This document shows positions 1 to 6,739 of a stretch of 10,095 bases of DNA, piece by piece; the stretch's first letter is position 1; the number at the start of each line of letters is the position of its first letter. The DNA is taken from contig CAIYOB010000762.1 in assembly GCA_903927685.1 (NCBI GenBank), positions 1-10,095 of the forward strand, read 5' to 3'. A model generated the notes under the pieces. It ran no database searches. It saw nothing but the letters and a program-made list of their open reading frames with translations, and had not been told where the DNA came from. Source of the DNA: an uncultured Planctomycetaceae bacterium. GTDB lineage: Bacteria; Planctomycetota; Planctomycetia; Pirellulales; Pirellulaceae. The position numbers and the translations under genes were made by a program.

Positions 1-822
1 GGGCGGATTGTCGGCGTCGTAGGAATTTTCGAGGACATCACCGGGCGAAAACAGGCCGAACAGGAAATCCGCTCGTTGAACGAGTCGCTCGAGCAGCGGG
101 TCCGCGAGCGCACGGCCGAGTTGGAAGCGTCCAACCGCGAACTGGAGGCGTTCACGTACTCGGTTTCACACGACCTGCGGGCCCCGCTACGGGCCATTCA
201 CGGGTTTGCCCGGATCCTGACCGACGAGTATCGCCCGCAGTTGGACGACCAGGCCCGGCGGCTGCTGGACGTGGTTTGCAGCGAAGCGCAGCGGATGGGC
301 CACTTGATCGACGATCTGCTGAACTTCTGCCGCCTGGGCCGCTGTGCGATCCAACCGGCGTGCGTGGACATGGAACGGATGGTCCGCGAAGTCTACTGCG
401 AGGTTCTGCCCGGGACCGACGATCGCCAAGTCAATTTGCGTCTGCACGCCCTGCCCTGTGCCACGGCCGACCCGGCCCTGGTGCGTCAAGTCTGGGTCAA
501 CCTGCTCGACAACGCGTTGAAGTACACCCGGCACCGGGCCACCGCCGAACTGGAAATCGGTGGCGCCGCGGTCAACGGCGAACATGTGTACTTCGTGCGG
601 GACAACGGCATCGGGCTGGATATGAAATACGCGCACAAGCTGTTCAAAGTCTTTCAACGCTTGCACGGTCAGGATGAATTCGAGGGCAATGGCGTCGGCC
701 TGGCTCTGGTCCAGCGCATTGTCCACATGCACGACGGCCGAGTCTGGCTGGATGCGGAGCCGGACCGTGGAGCGACCTTTTTCTTCACCCTGCCCCGGAA
801 CGGGCGCGAAGAGGCACTGTGA
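1..822 (+). CDS. PAS-linked sensor histidine kinase, 5' end missing
   Basis: This is the C-terminal 273 residues of a two-component sensor kinase. The frame is open to base 1 and the first residues (GIFEDITGRKQAEQE) are the typical end of a PAS/PAC sensor domain, so the gene begins upstream of the window. The TTG at 76 is not its start. A short coiled coil with an ERTAEL motif follows (residues about 25-45). The HisKA H-box reads SVSHDLRAPLRAI with phospho-acceptor His57 (codon 169-171). The HATPase domain has an N-box around N167/N171 (VNLLDNALKY), a G1 box DNGIG (201-205), an F-box KLFKVFQRLH (213-222) and a G2 box GNGVGLAL (229-236), so the catalytic core is intact. It resembles kinases of the phytochrome/Cph1 class in this region, but the input domain cannot be seen. 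It overlaps the response regulator by 4 nt (GTGA), implying a cognate pair made from one mRNA. Confidence 0.95.
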   Translation, partial: GRIVGVVGIFEDITGRKQAEQEIRSLNESLEQRVRERTAELEASNRELEAFTYSVSHDLRAPLRAIHGFARILTDEYRPQLDDQARRLLDVVCSEAQRMGHLIDDLLNFCRLGRCAIQPACVDMERMVREVYCEVLPGTDDRQVNLRLHALPCATADPALVRQVWVNLLDNALKYTRHRATAELEIGGAAVNGEHVYFVRDNGIGLDMKYAHKLFKVFQRLHGQDEFEGNGVGLALVQRIVHMHDGRVWLDAEPDRGATFFFTLPRNGREEAL

Positions 823-1322
823 CGATGCACTCCGCCACCGAGGTTCTCGTCCCAGCCGTCGAGGTGCTGCTGGTCGAGGACAACCCCTACGATGCAGAAC
901 TGATTCTGCGGACGTTCCGCAAGCAAGGTCTGGCCAACGAAATAATCTGGCTCAAGGACGGCGCCGCGGCCCTCGAGTACCTGTTCGGAGCGGACGGCGG
1001 CACGGCCGTCCCCGGCGGGTTTCCCTCCAAGCTGGTCGTGCTGGACTTGAAGCTTCCGAAAGTGGACGGTCACGACGTGCTGCGGAGACTCAAGACGGAT
1101 CCGCGGACTCGGAATATCCCGGTCGTCATCTTGACGTCCTCGCGCGAAGAATCGGATATCATGCGTTCCTACGACGAAGGGGTCAACAGTTATGTCGTCA
1201 AGCCGGTGGACTTTGACAAATTCACCGCGGCCGTCCGGCAGTTGGGCCTGTACTGGTTGACCGACAACCAGCCGCCCGACCGCCGGCTGCTGGTCCGCAC
1301 CCACCCGAACCGGCCTGGATAG
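819..1322 (+). CDS. Single-domain CheY/Rcp1-type response regulator
   Basis: This is a 167-residue stand-alone receiver domain without an output domain. The acidic pair is E20/D21 (LLVEDNPYDAE), the phospho-acceptor is D76 (VVLDLKLPKVDG), the switch Thr is T106 (VVILTSS) and the conserved Lys is K128 (VVKPVDF). The NPYDAELILRTF and LKDGAAALEYLF segments are typical of the Rcp1-like family that pairs with phytochrome-type kinases. The GTG at 819 overlaps the kinase stop as GTGA. An ATG two codons later (825) is an equally possible start, with AAGAGG at 809-814 lying 4 nt before the GTG and 10 nt before the ATG. The likely partner is the kinase just upstream. The effector is unknown: such proteins act by protein contact rather than DNA binding. 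A GC-rich hairpin follows about 10 nt after the stop. Confidence 0.95.
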   Translation: MTMHSATEVLVPAVEVLLVEDNPYDAELILRTFRKQGLANEIIWLKDGAAALEYLFGADGGTAVPGGFPSKLVVLDLKLPKVDGHDVLRRLKTDPRTRNIPVVILTSSREESDIMRSYDEGVNSYVVKPVDFDKFTAAVRQLGLYWLTDNQPPDRRLLVRTHPNRPG

Positions 1323-1332
1323 ACGGCTGGGA

Positions 1333-1372
1333 GGCCGGGCGGCCCCGGCAGAGGTTGCGCCTCTCCCCGGCC
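1333..1372 (+). terminator. GC-rich compound hairpin after the response regulator
   Basis: Ten nt after the response regulator stop, ggccggg (1333-1339) can pair with cccggcc (1366-1372). Inside lies a stem agagg/cctct (1350-1354 and 1360-1364) with loop ttgcg. As an alternative, gccggg (1334-1339) pairs with cccggc (1344-1349). No T-tract follows, so this would be an atypical terminator or an mRNA 3'-end structure. The structure is seen directly; the terminator role is inferred from its position. Confidence 0.4.
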
Positions 1373-1403
1373 GACCAATGACCAGCACGATCGGCTGAGC
1401 CGG

Positions 1404-1480
1404 AACCCTAATCTTTCACCTAACCGGTTCCAGGTTAGTACAAATAGTTTAAGTGAAAGATTAAGTGAAAGATTTGGGTT
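1404..1480. repeat. AT-rich inverted repeat with internal tandem 12-mer
   Basis: The arms at 1404-1419 (aaccctaatctttcac) and 1465-1480 (gtgaaagatttgggtt) are complementary over 16 nt with one mismatch. Inside them ctaacc (1420-1425) pairs with ggttag (1433-1438). The 12-mer ttaagtgaaaga occurs twice head to tail (1449-1460 and 1461-1472), so the left arm can pair with either copy. The segment is clearly more AT-rich than its surroundings. It lies between two converging transcription units, so a bidirectional terminator or a remnant of a small mobile or repeated element are the likely explanations. No coding potential is visible. Confidence 0.75.
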
Positions 1481-1510
1481 TCAGCTCTCGCCGTCGCGTC
1501 GCGGCCAGCA

Positions 1511-2341
1511 CTACAAGTACGGCCGCGCTGGCAGCGGAATCTTTTCGATCTTGGCCGCATGCAGGACGGGTTGCGTCGGGCCGCTGCTGCCGTCGAATCG
1601 GATCACGCCTCCGATGCGGACCCACTGGCCATCGTCCAGCGGCAGTGCCGTTGGGCTGACGACTTCGATCGAAATCGCTTGCGCGTCGGCGACACAGCAG
1701 GTGACCAACAGTCGGTACAGATCGAATCGCCGGCCGTCGCCCGCGGTACTGCACTGGCCGACGAGCGTCAGGAACCGGCCGGCCAGCGCGCCCTGATCTC
1801 CCTGCTCGATGATCGCCAACAGGTCGCGCACCGTGGGCTCCGCCGGCAACGCGGCGACCGGCGCGCGCGACGAGGCCCTGACGGCTGGCGTCTTCTTCTC
1901 CAGGATCCAGGCCATCGCCTGCTCCAGCGGCCGGTCGTGAGCTGTGACTGCGGCGGTTCGCTTTCGGACGCCCTCGGTCGAGAACTGCTGCGGTTGGACG
2001 GCCAAGGCCAAGGCGATGGGGATCAGGACCACGACGGCGTAGATGGTCCGCCGGATGTCCGTCGGCCCGCCAGACGCCGGGCCGCAACCGCAGTTGGTCT
2101 CGCCGTGCCATAGGCCGGCGGTTCTCGCCAAAGCCATCACGAACAGCAGCACACCCGCGGTCGGCGGCAACCACACGTACACGGGAGCGACGAACAGCCT
2201 CACGCGACCGGTCCATGCGGTCCCCAACAGGAATGCGGCCAAGGCCAGCAGGGTGGCAATCTCGAGGCCTGCCGCCAGACGTGGACCGCTCGGCGGCGCG
2301 GCGCTCCGGCAACTGTCGTGGTGTTCATGGACGCTGGTCAT
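1511..2341 (-). CDS. TIGR03943/DUF1980-family putative permease partner (YcgQ-like)
   Basis: This 276-residue membrane protein is the usual companion of DUF318/ArsP_1 permeases (compare Bacillus YcgQ with YcgR). Hydrophobic segments lie at about 26-42, 56-73 and 98-116. A soluble C-terminal domain follows with the family hallmark CCVAD (215-219), then a DGQWVRIGGVI strand (237-247) and a PYL end, all typical of the family. The N-terminus carries HEHHDSC (5-11) and CGC occurs at 84-86; both could bind metal, which is inference. The start ATG (2341-2339) overlaps the permease stop as ATGA, so translation is probably coupled. The biochemical role of the family is not established; association with metal (possibly zinc) transport is suggested by genome context elsewhere. 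It is the last gene of the four-gene block. Confidence 0.85.
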   Translation of the reverse strand: MTSVHEHHDSCRSAAPPSGPRLAAGLEIATLLALAAFLLGTAWTGRVRLFVAPVYVWLPPTAGVLLFVMALARTAGLWHGETNCGCGPASGGPTDIRRTIYAVVVLIPIALALAVQPQQFSTEGVRKRTAAVTAHDRPLEQAMAWILEKKTPAVRASSRAPVAALPAEPTVRDLLAIIEQGDQGALAGRFLTLVGQCSTAGDGRRFDLYRLLVTCCVADAQAISIEVVSPTALPLDDGQWVRIGGVIRFDGSSGPTQPVLHAAKIEKIPLPARPYL

Positions 2342-3249
2342 GACGCTTGCAGCCCCAGATGCACGGCGACGCCGAACAGGAATACCAGCCCGATCACCAG
2401 GCCGCTGATGGCCGCGATCGCGCGGGGCCGGAACAACGCCGTGTACATCGCCAATAGCTTGAGATCGAACATCGGACCGAGGACCAGGAAGGCCAACTTG
2501 GCCGCCAACGGAAAAGCGTAGAAGCTGGCCGCGACAAACGCGTCGGCTTCACTGCACAGATTCAGGGCGACGGCCAGGCCCATCATCGCCGGCACAGCCG
2601 TCCAGGGATTGCCGGCCAACGGCTGCATCGCCTCCCGGCTGAACCCGCTGTTGATCACCGCCGCGATCGCCGCGCCCAGGACCAAAGTTGCGCCAATCTG
2701 GAGGAAATCGCCCGCCGCGATTGCCAGCACATCGCGGATCACCCCGCCGCGACCGTGCTGATGGCCATGCGAGTGCGGATGATTGGTGGGGGCCGGCAGC
2801 ACGATGCGGTCCTCGCCCAGCAGTTTCCAGGCGGCCAAGCCGACCAACACGGCAATCGCGTACCCCGCTCCGGTCCGCAGGCCCGCGACCAGCCACGCGT
2901 CGCGGCCGCGAAACGCCAGCAGCGTGCTGAGGATGACCAGCGGGTTGACGATCGGCGAAGCCAGTAGATAGGCGATCCCGCAGCTGACCGGCACGCCTTT
3001 GGCCAGCAAGCGGCGAACGACCGGCACGACGCCGCACTCGCACATCGGGAACAGCAGCCCCAGGCAGGCGCTGGCCGCCAGGCCCGACCAGCGATTGGCC
3101 GGAAAGAAGCGGGCGATGGTCTCGCGCGACAGGCACCGCTCGACGAAGCCGGCCAGCAAAGCGCCGACGGCGACGAACGGGATCGCTTCGTACAGCAGAC
3201 CCCACCAGACGAACACGAAATCGGACAGGTTCAGGCTGAACACGCTCAT
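2338..3249 (-). CDS. ArsP_1/DUF318-type (UPF0718) permease with His-rich loop
   Basis: This 303-residue polytopic inner-membrane permease has the diagnostic double motifs of the family. The first half has PMCECGVVPVVRRLLAKGVP (68-87), with C70-E-C72, followed by LLASPIVNPLVILST (95-109). The second half has LCSEADAFVA (231-240) and LGPMFDLKLLAMY (257-269). A hydrophilic loop between the halves holds HPHSHGHQH (157-165), a likely metal-binding stretch. Family members are proposed exporters or transporters; some ArsP proteins export organoarsenicals, but the substrate here is unknown. The start ATG (3249-3247) overlaps the upstream stop as ATGA. The frame stays open upstream to 4188, but that extension is Arg/Gly-rich out-of-frame sequence opposite a better gene. 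It sits directly before its TIGR03943 partner, with a 4-nt overlap. Confidence 0.9.
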   Translation of the reverse strand: MSVFSLNLSDFVFVWWGLLYEAIPFVAVGALLAGFVERCLSRETIARFFPANRWSGLAASACLGLLFPMCECGVVPVVRRLLAKGVPVSCGIAYLLASPIVNPLVILSTLLAFRGRDAWLVAGLRTGAGYAIAVLVGLAAWKLLGEDRIVLPAPTNHPHSHGHQHGRGGVIRDVLAIAAGDFLQIGATLVLGAAIAAVINSGFSREAMQPLAGNPWTAVPAMMGLAVALNLCSEADAFVAASFYAFPLAAKLAFLVLGPMFDLKLLAMYTALFRPRAIAAISGLVIGLVFLFGVAVHLGLQAS

Positions 3250-4262
3250 GGCTCCGAGGCTTCCTCCCCGCCCGCCGCCGACGCGACCGCCTGAGGGTCC
3301 ATCGCCTGGGCTGCCAGCGCCACCGACGCCCACCAATCCGCCTCGGCCGCCCGGCCCGCGTCGAACTCGCGCCGCGCTCGGGCGACCAGCGACTCCACGA
3401 CGGGATGACGCGACTCGGCCTGCGCGACCGCCTCGGCCAACTCGACCGCCGCTTGAGCGCGGGCGGCCTCGACGGACGCCGGCGGCGTTTGGGCCAGATC
3501 CAGAAACCACGCGGGGACGGTGCGTGCGTCGTTCGGAACCGGCTCGATCCCCAGCAAGCCGGCTGCCAGGTCCAGCAACGCGGCGGCTTCGTCGTATCGT
3601 TGGGCCTGGCATTCCCAAGCGGCCCTGCCGATCAACCGTCCCGCGGCGGCGTAGCCTTCCGTCAGCAGGTCTTGGCCGACACGCACCGCGGGTTCCAAGG
3701 CAGCGGCCCGCGCGGCCACGCCCGCCGCGTCTGCCGGCCACCCTGGTCCGCCGGTATTGACACGGTCGCGGTCCAGGGCGGATTCGGCTGCGCCTAGTTG
3801 GACCGCGACGGCCGCGGGATCGCCCTCCGCCGCGGCCGCCAGCGCCTGGGACAACGCCGCTCGAGCCGGCCCCACTTCGCCGCCCTCCCGTTGCCGATCC
3901 TCCGCGGCAGACGCCACGGCAATCAAACGTTGCCGGAGCGGCGGCTGCCGGCCCAGGAATCGCCGGGCGGCGTCTTGCTGCGACGGCGTCAAGTCGGCGG
4001 CGGGCGCCAGCAACTGCCCGGCTTCGCCAAACTGTCCCGCGCCGAACCGCTCGACCGCCGTCAGCACGGCGGGGTGCTTGGCCGCGGGCGAGGCGGGGGC
4101 GGCCAGCCACTGGCCGAGGAGGACGTCGCGTAGCGCAGCGCCGGCTTGACGAGCCTGCCGCAGTTGCCAAGCGGACCACGTGCCCCACGCCAGCAGGCTG
4201 ATCAGCAGCAGGAGCTTGAGCCCGCCCGCGATTCCGCCGCCCGGCGACTTGTCGCTACTCAC
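3246..4262 (-). CDS. Unrecognised single-pass membrane protein with Ala-rich helical domain
   Basis: I do not recognise a family. From the GTG start the protein is 338 residues. It has a short Gly-rich N-terminus, one membrane segment (about 15-32) and then a long Ala-, Leu- and Arg-rich domain. That domain is predicted to be almost entirely helical, with TPR-like stretches such as AWECQAQRYDEAAALLDLAAGL and ARREFDAGRAAEADWWASVALA. It ends in an acidic tail. Charges on the two sides of the membrane segment do not settle topology. The GTG is preferred because AAGGAG (4274-4269) lies exactly 6 nt before it, as at other starts in the window; it overlaps the upstream stop by 8 nt. An in-frame ATG at 4283 would give 345 residues and a 29-nt overlap. 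The stop overlaps the permease ATG as ATGA. The context suggests an accessory or scaffold role for the permease pair, which is inference only. Confidence 0.75.
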   Translation of the reverse strand: MSSDKSPGGGIAGGLKLLLLISLLAWGTWSAWQLRQARQAGAALRDVLLGQWLAAPASPAAKHPAVLTAVERFGAGQFGEAGQLLAPAADLTPSQQDAARRFLGRQPPLRQRLIAVASAAEDRQREGGEVGPARAALSQALAAAAEGDPAAVAVQLGAAESALDRDRVNTGGPGWPADAAGVAARAAALEPAVRVGQDLLTEGYAAAGRLIGRAAWECQAQRYDEAAALLDLAAGLLGIEPVPNDARTVPAWFLDLAQTPPASVEAARAQAAVELAEAVAQAESRHPVVESLVARARREFDAGRAAEADWWASVALAAQAMDPQAVASAAGGEEASEP

Positions 4263-5385
4263 CGCCTTCTCCTTCCACTTCATCGTCCAACAGTTCCCCT
4301 CCCGGCTCGCGCAGTTGCGCTGGCTCCTCGACGGCCGTCAGCGCCAACACCACGCTGGGCGAACCGCGATACGCACGGCAGGAAACGGACTCGACGATCG
4401 CGTCGTTGTACAGGGTCCACTTGGTCACGCCCCAGGTCGTCCGCCGGCCGGCTTCCTCCGGGCCCGTCCAGGCCACCTGCCAATTCGCCATGTCCTCACC
4501 CGTCTGGCCGACACGGCCGATCTCGCGGCCTTCGAATACGCTCAGGCTGGCTTCATAACCGCCGACATACTTGGCGGTCCAAATCGCGCATGGTGTATCG
4601 CTCGCGCCCGCCGGCGGCGCGGCGTCGCCGAGCGTCGCATGCAGGATATAGATCGCGGTCGCTCCGGTCGCCACGGGGATCGGCGCCGCGGTGGCTCGAG
4701 GCCAGTCCTCGCGCCCCGCGCCGGCCAGCCGCAGGCAGTCGCCGCTCTCGTTGCGAGCCGCGTCCAGGATCTCGAACGGGATTCCATTCCACTCGATGCG
4801 GCCGCTCGGCAGGGCCGGCAAGCCCAGTTGCCCGTGCACCGCGTTGGCGACCGCGGCCAGCGGCAGGGGCCGGACGCCCCGTTGGTCGTTGCGGACCAAC
4901 AGTCCGGCCACCCGCATCTGACCGGCACAGGCTTCCAGGCCCACGTTCAACACCGCGCGCTGCGCATCGGCAGGGACGTCGGCGGTGAAGCCTTCACGCT
5001 GCCACTCGCGGGTCCCCGTGAACCGAGCACTGCTGTGCTTGACGCCCCCCGGCGTCTCGACCGCCAGATGCAGCTTGGCCGCACTGACCAACTGCGGGCC
5101 TTGAACCACGCCCTCGGTCTTGACCAGGCAGCTGACACTGACGCGACACCCGCGCACGGCAGTCAGCGGCAATTCGCGGCTCAGCAACACGGTCCCGCCG
5201 CGGGAGGCGAGTTGGACACACGGCCCGGTCAGCGGGTCGCGGACGGGCCGAGCGGTAGCGTCCGCCAGCACGTGCACCGACCAACCGTCGAGCGAATCGC
5301 AGGCGGTATAGCAGATCGTCGCCGCCTGCGTCGCTCCCCCGGCCAGTGCTCCCAGGATTCCCCACACCCAGACCCGCGTTGGCAT
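4255..5385 (-). CDS. Secreted two-domain beta-sandwich protein, function unknown
   Basis: This 376-residue protein begins with a signal peptide (MPTRVWVWGILGALAGG, cleavage near residues 21-22 at TQAA). Residues about 28-165 look like a carbohydrate-binding-module-type jelly roll: DSLDGW near the start, alternating strands, REWQREGFTADVP, then a final GQMRVAGLLVRND strand. Residues about 195-352 look like a second beta-sandwich of the kind attached to glycoside hydrolases, with IPVATGATAIYILHAT, an AKYVGGYEASLSVFEGREIG strand pair and a final TKWTLYNDAIVESVSCRAY plus ALTAV. No catalytic motif is recognised. The C-terminus is strongly acidic (about 353-376). The start at 5385 is chosen for GAGGA 6 nt upstream and the clean signal peptide; an ATG at 5409 is possible. 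It heads the four-gene block and its end overlaps the next gene. Domain assignments rest on pattern reading, not on a search. Confidence 0.75.
   Translation of the reverse strand: MPTRVWVWGILGALAGGATQAATICYTACDSLDGWSVHVLADATARPVRDPLTGPCVQLASRGGTVLLSRELPLTAVRGCRVSVSCLVKTEGVVQGPQLVSAAKLHLAVETPGGVKHSSARFTGTREWQREGFTADVPADAQRAVLNVGLEACAGQMRVAGLLVRNDQRGVRPLPLAAVANAVHGQLGLPALPSGRIEWNGIPFEILDAARNESGDCLRLAGAGREDWPRATAAPIPVATGATAIYILHATLGDAAPPAGASDTPCAIWTAKYVGGYEASLSVFEGREIGRVGQTGEDMANWQVAWTGPEEAGRRTTWGVTKWTLYNDAIVESVSCRAYRGSPSVVLALTAVEEPAQLREPGGELLDDEVEGEGGE
4269..4274 (-). promoter_or_regulatory. Shine-Dalgarno deciding the GTG start at 4262
   Basis: AAGGAG on the - strand lies 6 nt before GTG 4262-4260 and inside the last codons of the upstream gene. 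The same spacing is seen at the starts at 5385, 5479 and 8908. This supports the GTG over the ATG at 4283, whose upstream region holds only a distant AGGGG. Confidence 0.6.
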
Positions 5386-5478
5386 GAACGGTCCTCGACC
5401 AAGTGACATCGATTTCAGGCGGCGTTATCATACCAAGTGCCCGTTGTCCCGCCTATCTTTCATTGCAAGGAGCCGACC
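5386..5478. promoter_or_regulatory. Divergent intergenic promoter region with overlapping -10-like boxes
   Basis: This 93-nt gap separates two divergent genes. On the + strand GTGACA (5403-5408) and TATCAT (5426-5431) are spaced by 17 nt and could form a sigma70-type promoter for the peptidase gene. On the - strand TATGAT (5433-5428) overlaps the same site and could serve as the -10 of the four-gene block, though no good -35 is seen for it. Near-consensus boxes in a short gap can occur by chance. Confidence 0.35.
5467..5472 (+). promoter_or_regulatory. Shine-Dalgarno of the M28 peptidase gene
   Basis: AAGGAG lies 6 nt before ATG 5479. This fixes the start against an in-frame GTG at 5437, which would add 14 residues before the signal peptide. 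Confidence 0.8.
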
Positions 5479-6549
5479 ATGCACCGTTCGAGAATCGTCC
5501 CCGCCGTCTTGGCCCTGGCCATCTGGTGCAGCTTGGTTGTCCGCGGGGATGCGGCCGAGATTCCGCCGGCGGTCCAGGTTCCCCAAGCCTGGGCTCAGGT
5601 TTGGGACGAACCGTCCGCCGCGGCGAGGATCCGCGGCCTGATCGGTGCGGTCGACGCCGTCCGCATGTCGAAACACCTGTTCTACTTGTCCAAGGATCCG
5701 CTGCCTTATCGTAAATTGAACTACACCCTGCCGGGCCACGACAAGTCCACGCTGCACGAAGCCGACGACTATCTGGCGGGCCGTCTGGAATCGTGGGGCT
5801 ACCGCGTCCAGCGCGAAGCCGTCCAGGTGCAGGCGTTCCGGCGGGACGTCAACAAGCCCAAGCAACATCAGTACTCCCGGCCGCTGCCTGAGGATCCGTG
5901 GTACACGGCCTACAATCTGTACGCCGAAAAACCGGGCCGCTCGCGTGCGCAAGAGATCATCTTGGTCCTGGGTCACAAGGACTCGCAGAGCTGGATCGAT
6001 TCCCCCGGGGCGAATGACAACGCGATCGGCACCGTCGGCGTGTTGGAGCTCGCGTGTGTGCTGGGCGAATATTCCAGCGAACGCACGATTCGCTTCCTGC
6101 TGTGCAACGAAGAGCACACGCCCTGGACCAGCGTCACCGCGGCGCAGAACGCCAAGTCGCGGGGCGACCAGATCGTGGCCGTCTTCAATCTGGATGGCAT
6201 CGGAGCCAAGCCGGACGAACAGACCGCCGCCGGCAAGAAAGTCAACGTGACCGCGTACACGGAACCGGCGGGCGAGCGACTGGCCCAGTTGATGAGCGCC
6301 GTGAATACCCGCTTTACCATCGGTCTGGAGCAGCGTTCGGTCCAACGGTCAGGACCGGGCGACGACGACGGCTCGTTCGTCCGCGCCGGCTTTGGAGCCG
6401 CCGTCGTCAACATCGGCTCGTGGCCCTACGGAGATCCCCATTACCACGGCGAAGGCGACGTACCCGACCGCGTCGACGTCCCCAACGCGGCGCTGACGGT
6501 CCAAGCTACATTGGCCGCGATCGTCACCCTGGATCAAGCCGGCCAGTGA
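5479..6549 (+). CDS. Secreted M28-family zinc peptidase
   Basis: This 356-residue protein is a probable metallo-aminopeptidase or related zinc hydrolase of peptidase family M28, exported from the cytoplasm. It has a signal peptide (residues 1 to about 26, ending GDAAE). The di-zinc motifs appear in order: GHKDS (H166, D168), SPGANDNAIGTVGVLELA (D180), LCNEEHTPWTS (E211/E212), FNLDGIG (D239) and HYHGEGD (H323). All expected ligands are therefore present, although the usual GHYDS and EExG-type contexts vary slightly. The region 60-155 before the core (HLFYLSKDPLPYRKLNYTLP, then EADDYLAGRLESWGYRV) is the helical lead-in seen in this family. Substrate specificity cannot be read from sequence; peptide scavenging or processing is likely. 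It is monocistronic as far as seen, divergent from the four-gene block and followed by a REP-like repeat. Confidence 0.9.
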   Translation: MHRSRIVPAVLALAIWCSLVVRGDAAEIPPAVQVPQAWAQVWDEPSAAARIRGLIGAVDAVRMSKHLFYLSKDPLPYRKLNYTLPGHDKSTLHEADDYLAGRLESWGYRVQREAVQVQAFRRDVNKPKQHQYSRPLPEDPWYTAYNLYAEKPGRSRAQEIILVLGHKDSQSWIDSPGANDNAIGTVGVLELACVLGEYSSERTIRFLLCNEEHTPWTSVTAAQNAKSRGDQIVAVFNLDGIGAKPDEQTAAGKKVNVTAYTEPAGERLAQLMSAVNTRFTIGLEQRSVQRSGPGDDDGSFVRAGFGAAVVNIGSWPYGDPHYHGEGDVPDRVDVPNAALTVQATLAAIVTLDQAGQ

Positions 6550-6560
6550 CGCTGCCCTCG

Positions 6561-6619
6561 CTTCACCCTCCCGCAAGCGGAAGATTCAGCACACTTCACC
6601 CTCCCGCAAGCGGGAGGGT
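6561..6619. repeat. REP-like direct repeat pair with perfect hairpin
   Basis: The 20-mer cttcaccctcccgcaagcgg occurs at 6561-6580 and again at 6594-6613, 33 nt apart. In the second copy accctcccgc (6598-6607) and gcgggagggt (6610-6619) form a perfect 10-bp stem with loop aa. In the first copy the right arm is interrupted after gcgg. It lies just after the peptidase stop and in the gap toward a converging gene, so it may terminate transcription. I recall similar ctcccgc/gcgggag hairpins as dispersed repeats in planctomycete genomes, but this is unverified here. Confidence 0.7.
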
Positions 6620-6739
6620 CGGACGCGGTAGCGGCCGGGGAGGGTCCGCCCGTCCTCGCTGACGCTTCGGGTTTCGACGGAACGAGGCCGCGAGCAGGTG
6701 GAGATTACGAGACTTGCCCTGTAGTGAGCCTCTCCACGC
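6620..6739. other. Rest of the convergent intergenic gap, no gene seen
   Basis: The remaining 120 nt between the hairpin and the hydrolase stop are GC-rich at first (gcggccggggagggtccgcc) and may be the continuation of the dispersed repeat. A 7-bp stem agtgagc/gctcact (6723-6729 and 6738-6744) overlaps the hydrolase stop codon. No open frame with coding character is visible. Confidence 0.4.

Noticed and set aside
76..78. TTG as the start of the histidine kinase
   Set aside because: The frame is open upstream and encodes the end of a PAS/PAC domain, so the gene is truncated by the window edge.
669..1388. 239-codon - strand frame antisense to the kinase end and response regulator
   Set aside because: The + strand frames carry unmistakable receiver and kinase motifs; this is the mirrored frame of GC-rich coding DNA.
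1461..2312. 283-codon open frame on the - strand overlapping the TIGR03943 gene
   Set aside because: Arg-rich shadow frame; the overlapping frame carries the family motifs (CCVAD, WVRIGGVI).
3250..4188. Upstream open extension of the permease frame (total 616 codons)
   Set aside because: It translates to Arg/Gly-rich low-complexity sequence opposite to family length, and the same strand holds a better gene in another frame that ends at the permease ATG.
4180..5406. 408-codon + strand frame opposite the secreted protein
   Set aside because: Composition is Arg/Gln/His-rich without domains, while the - strand frame has a signal peptide, a Shine-Dalgarno and strand patterns.
6561..6613. CRISPR-like repeat pair
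   Set aside because: Only two copies with a 13-nt gap, one forming a strong hairpin, and no cas genes; a REP-like repeat fits better.
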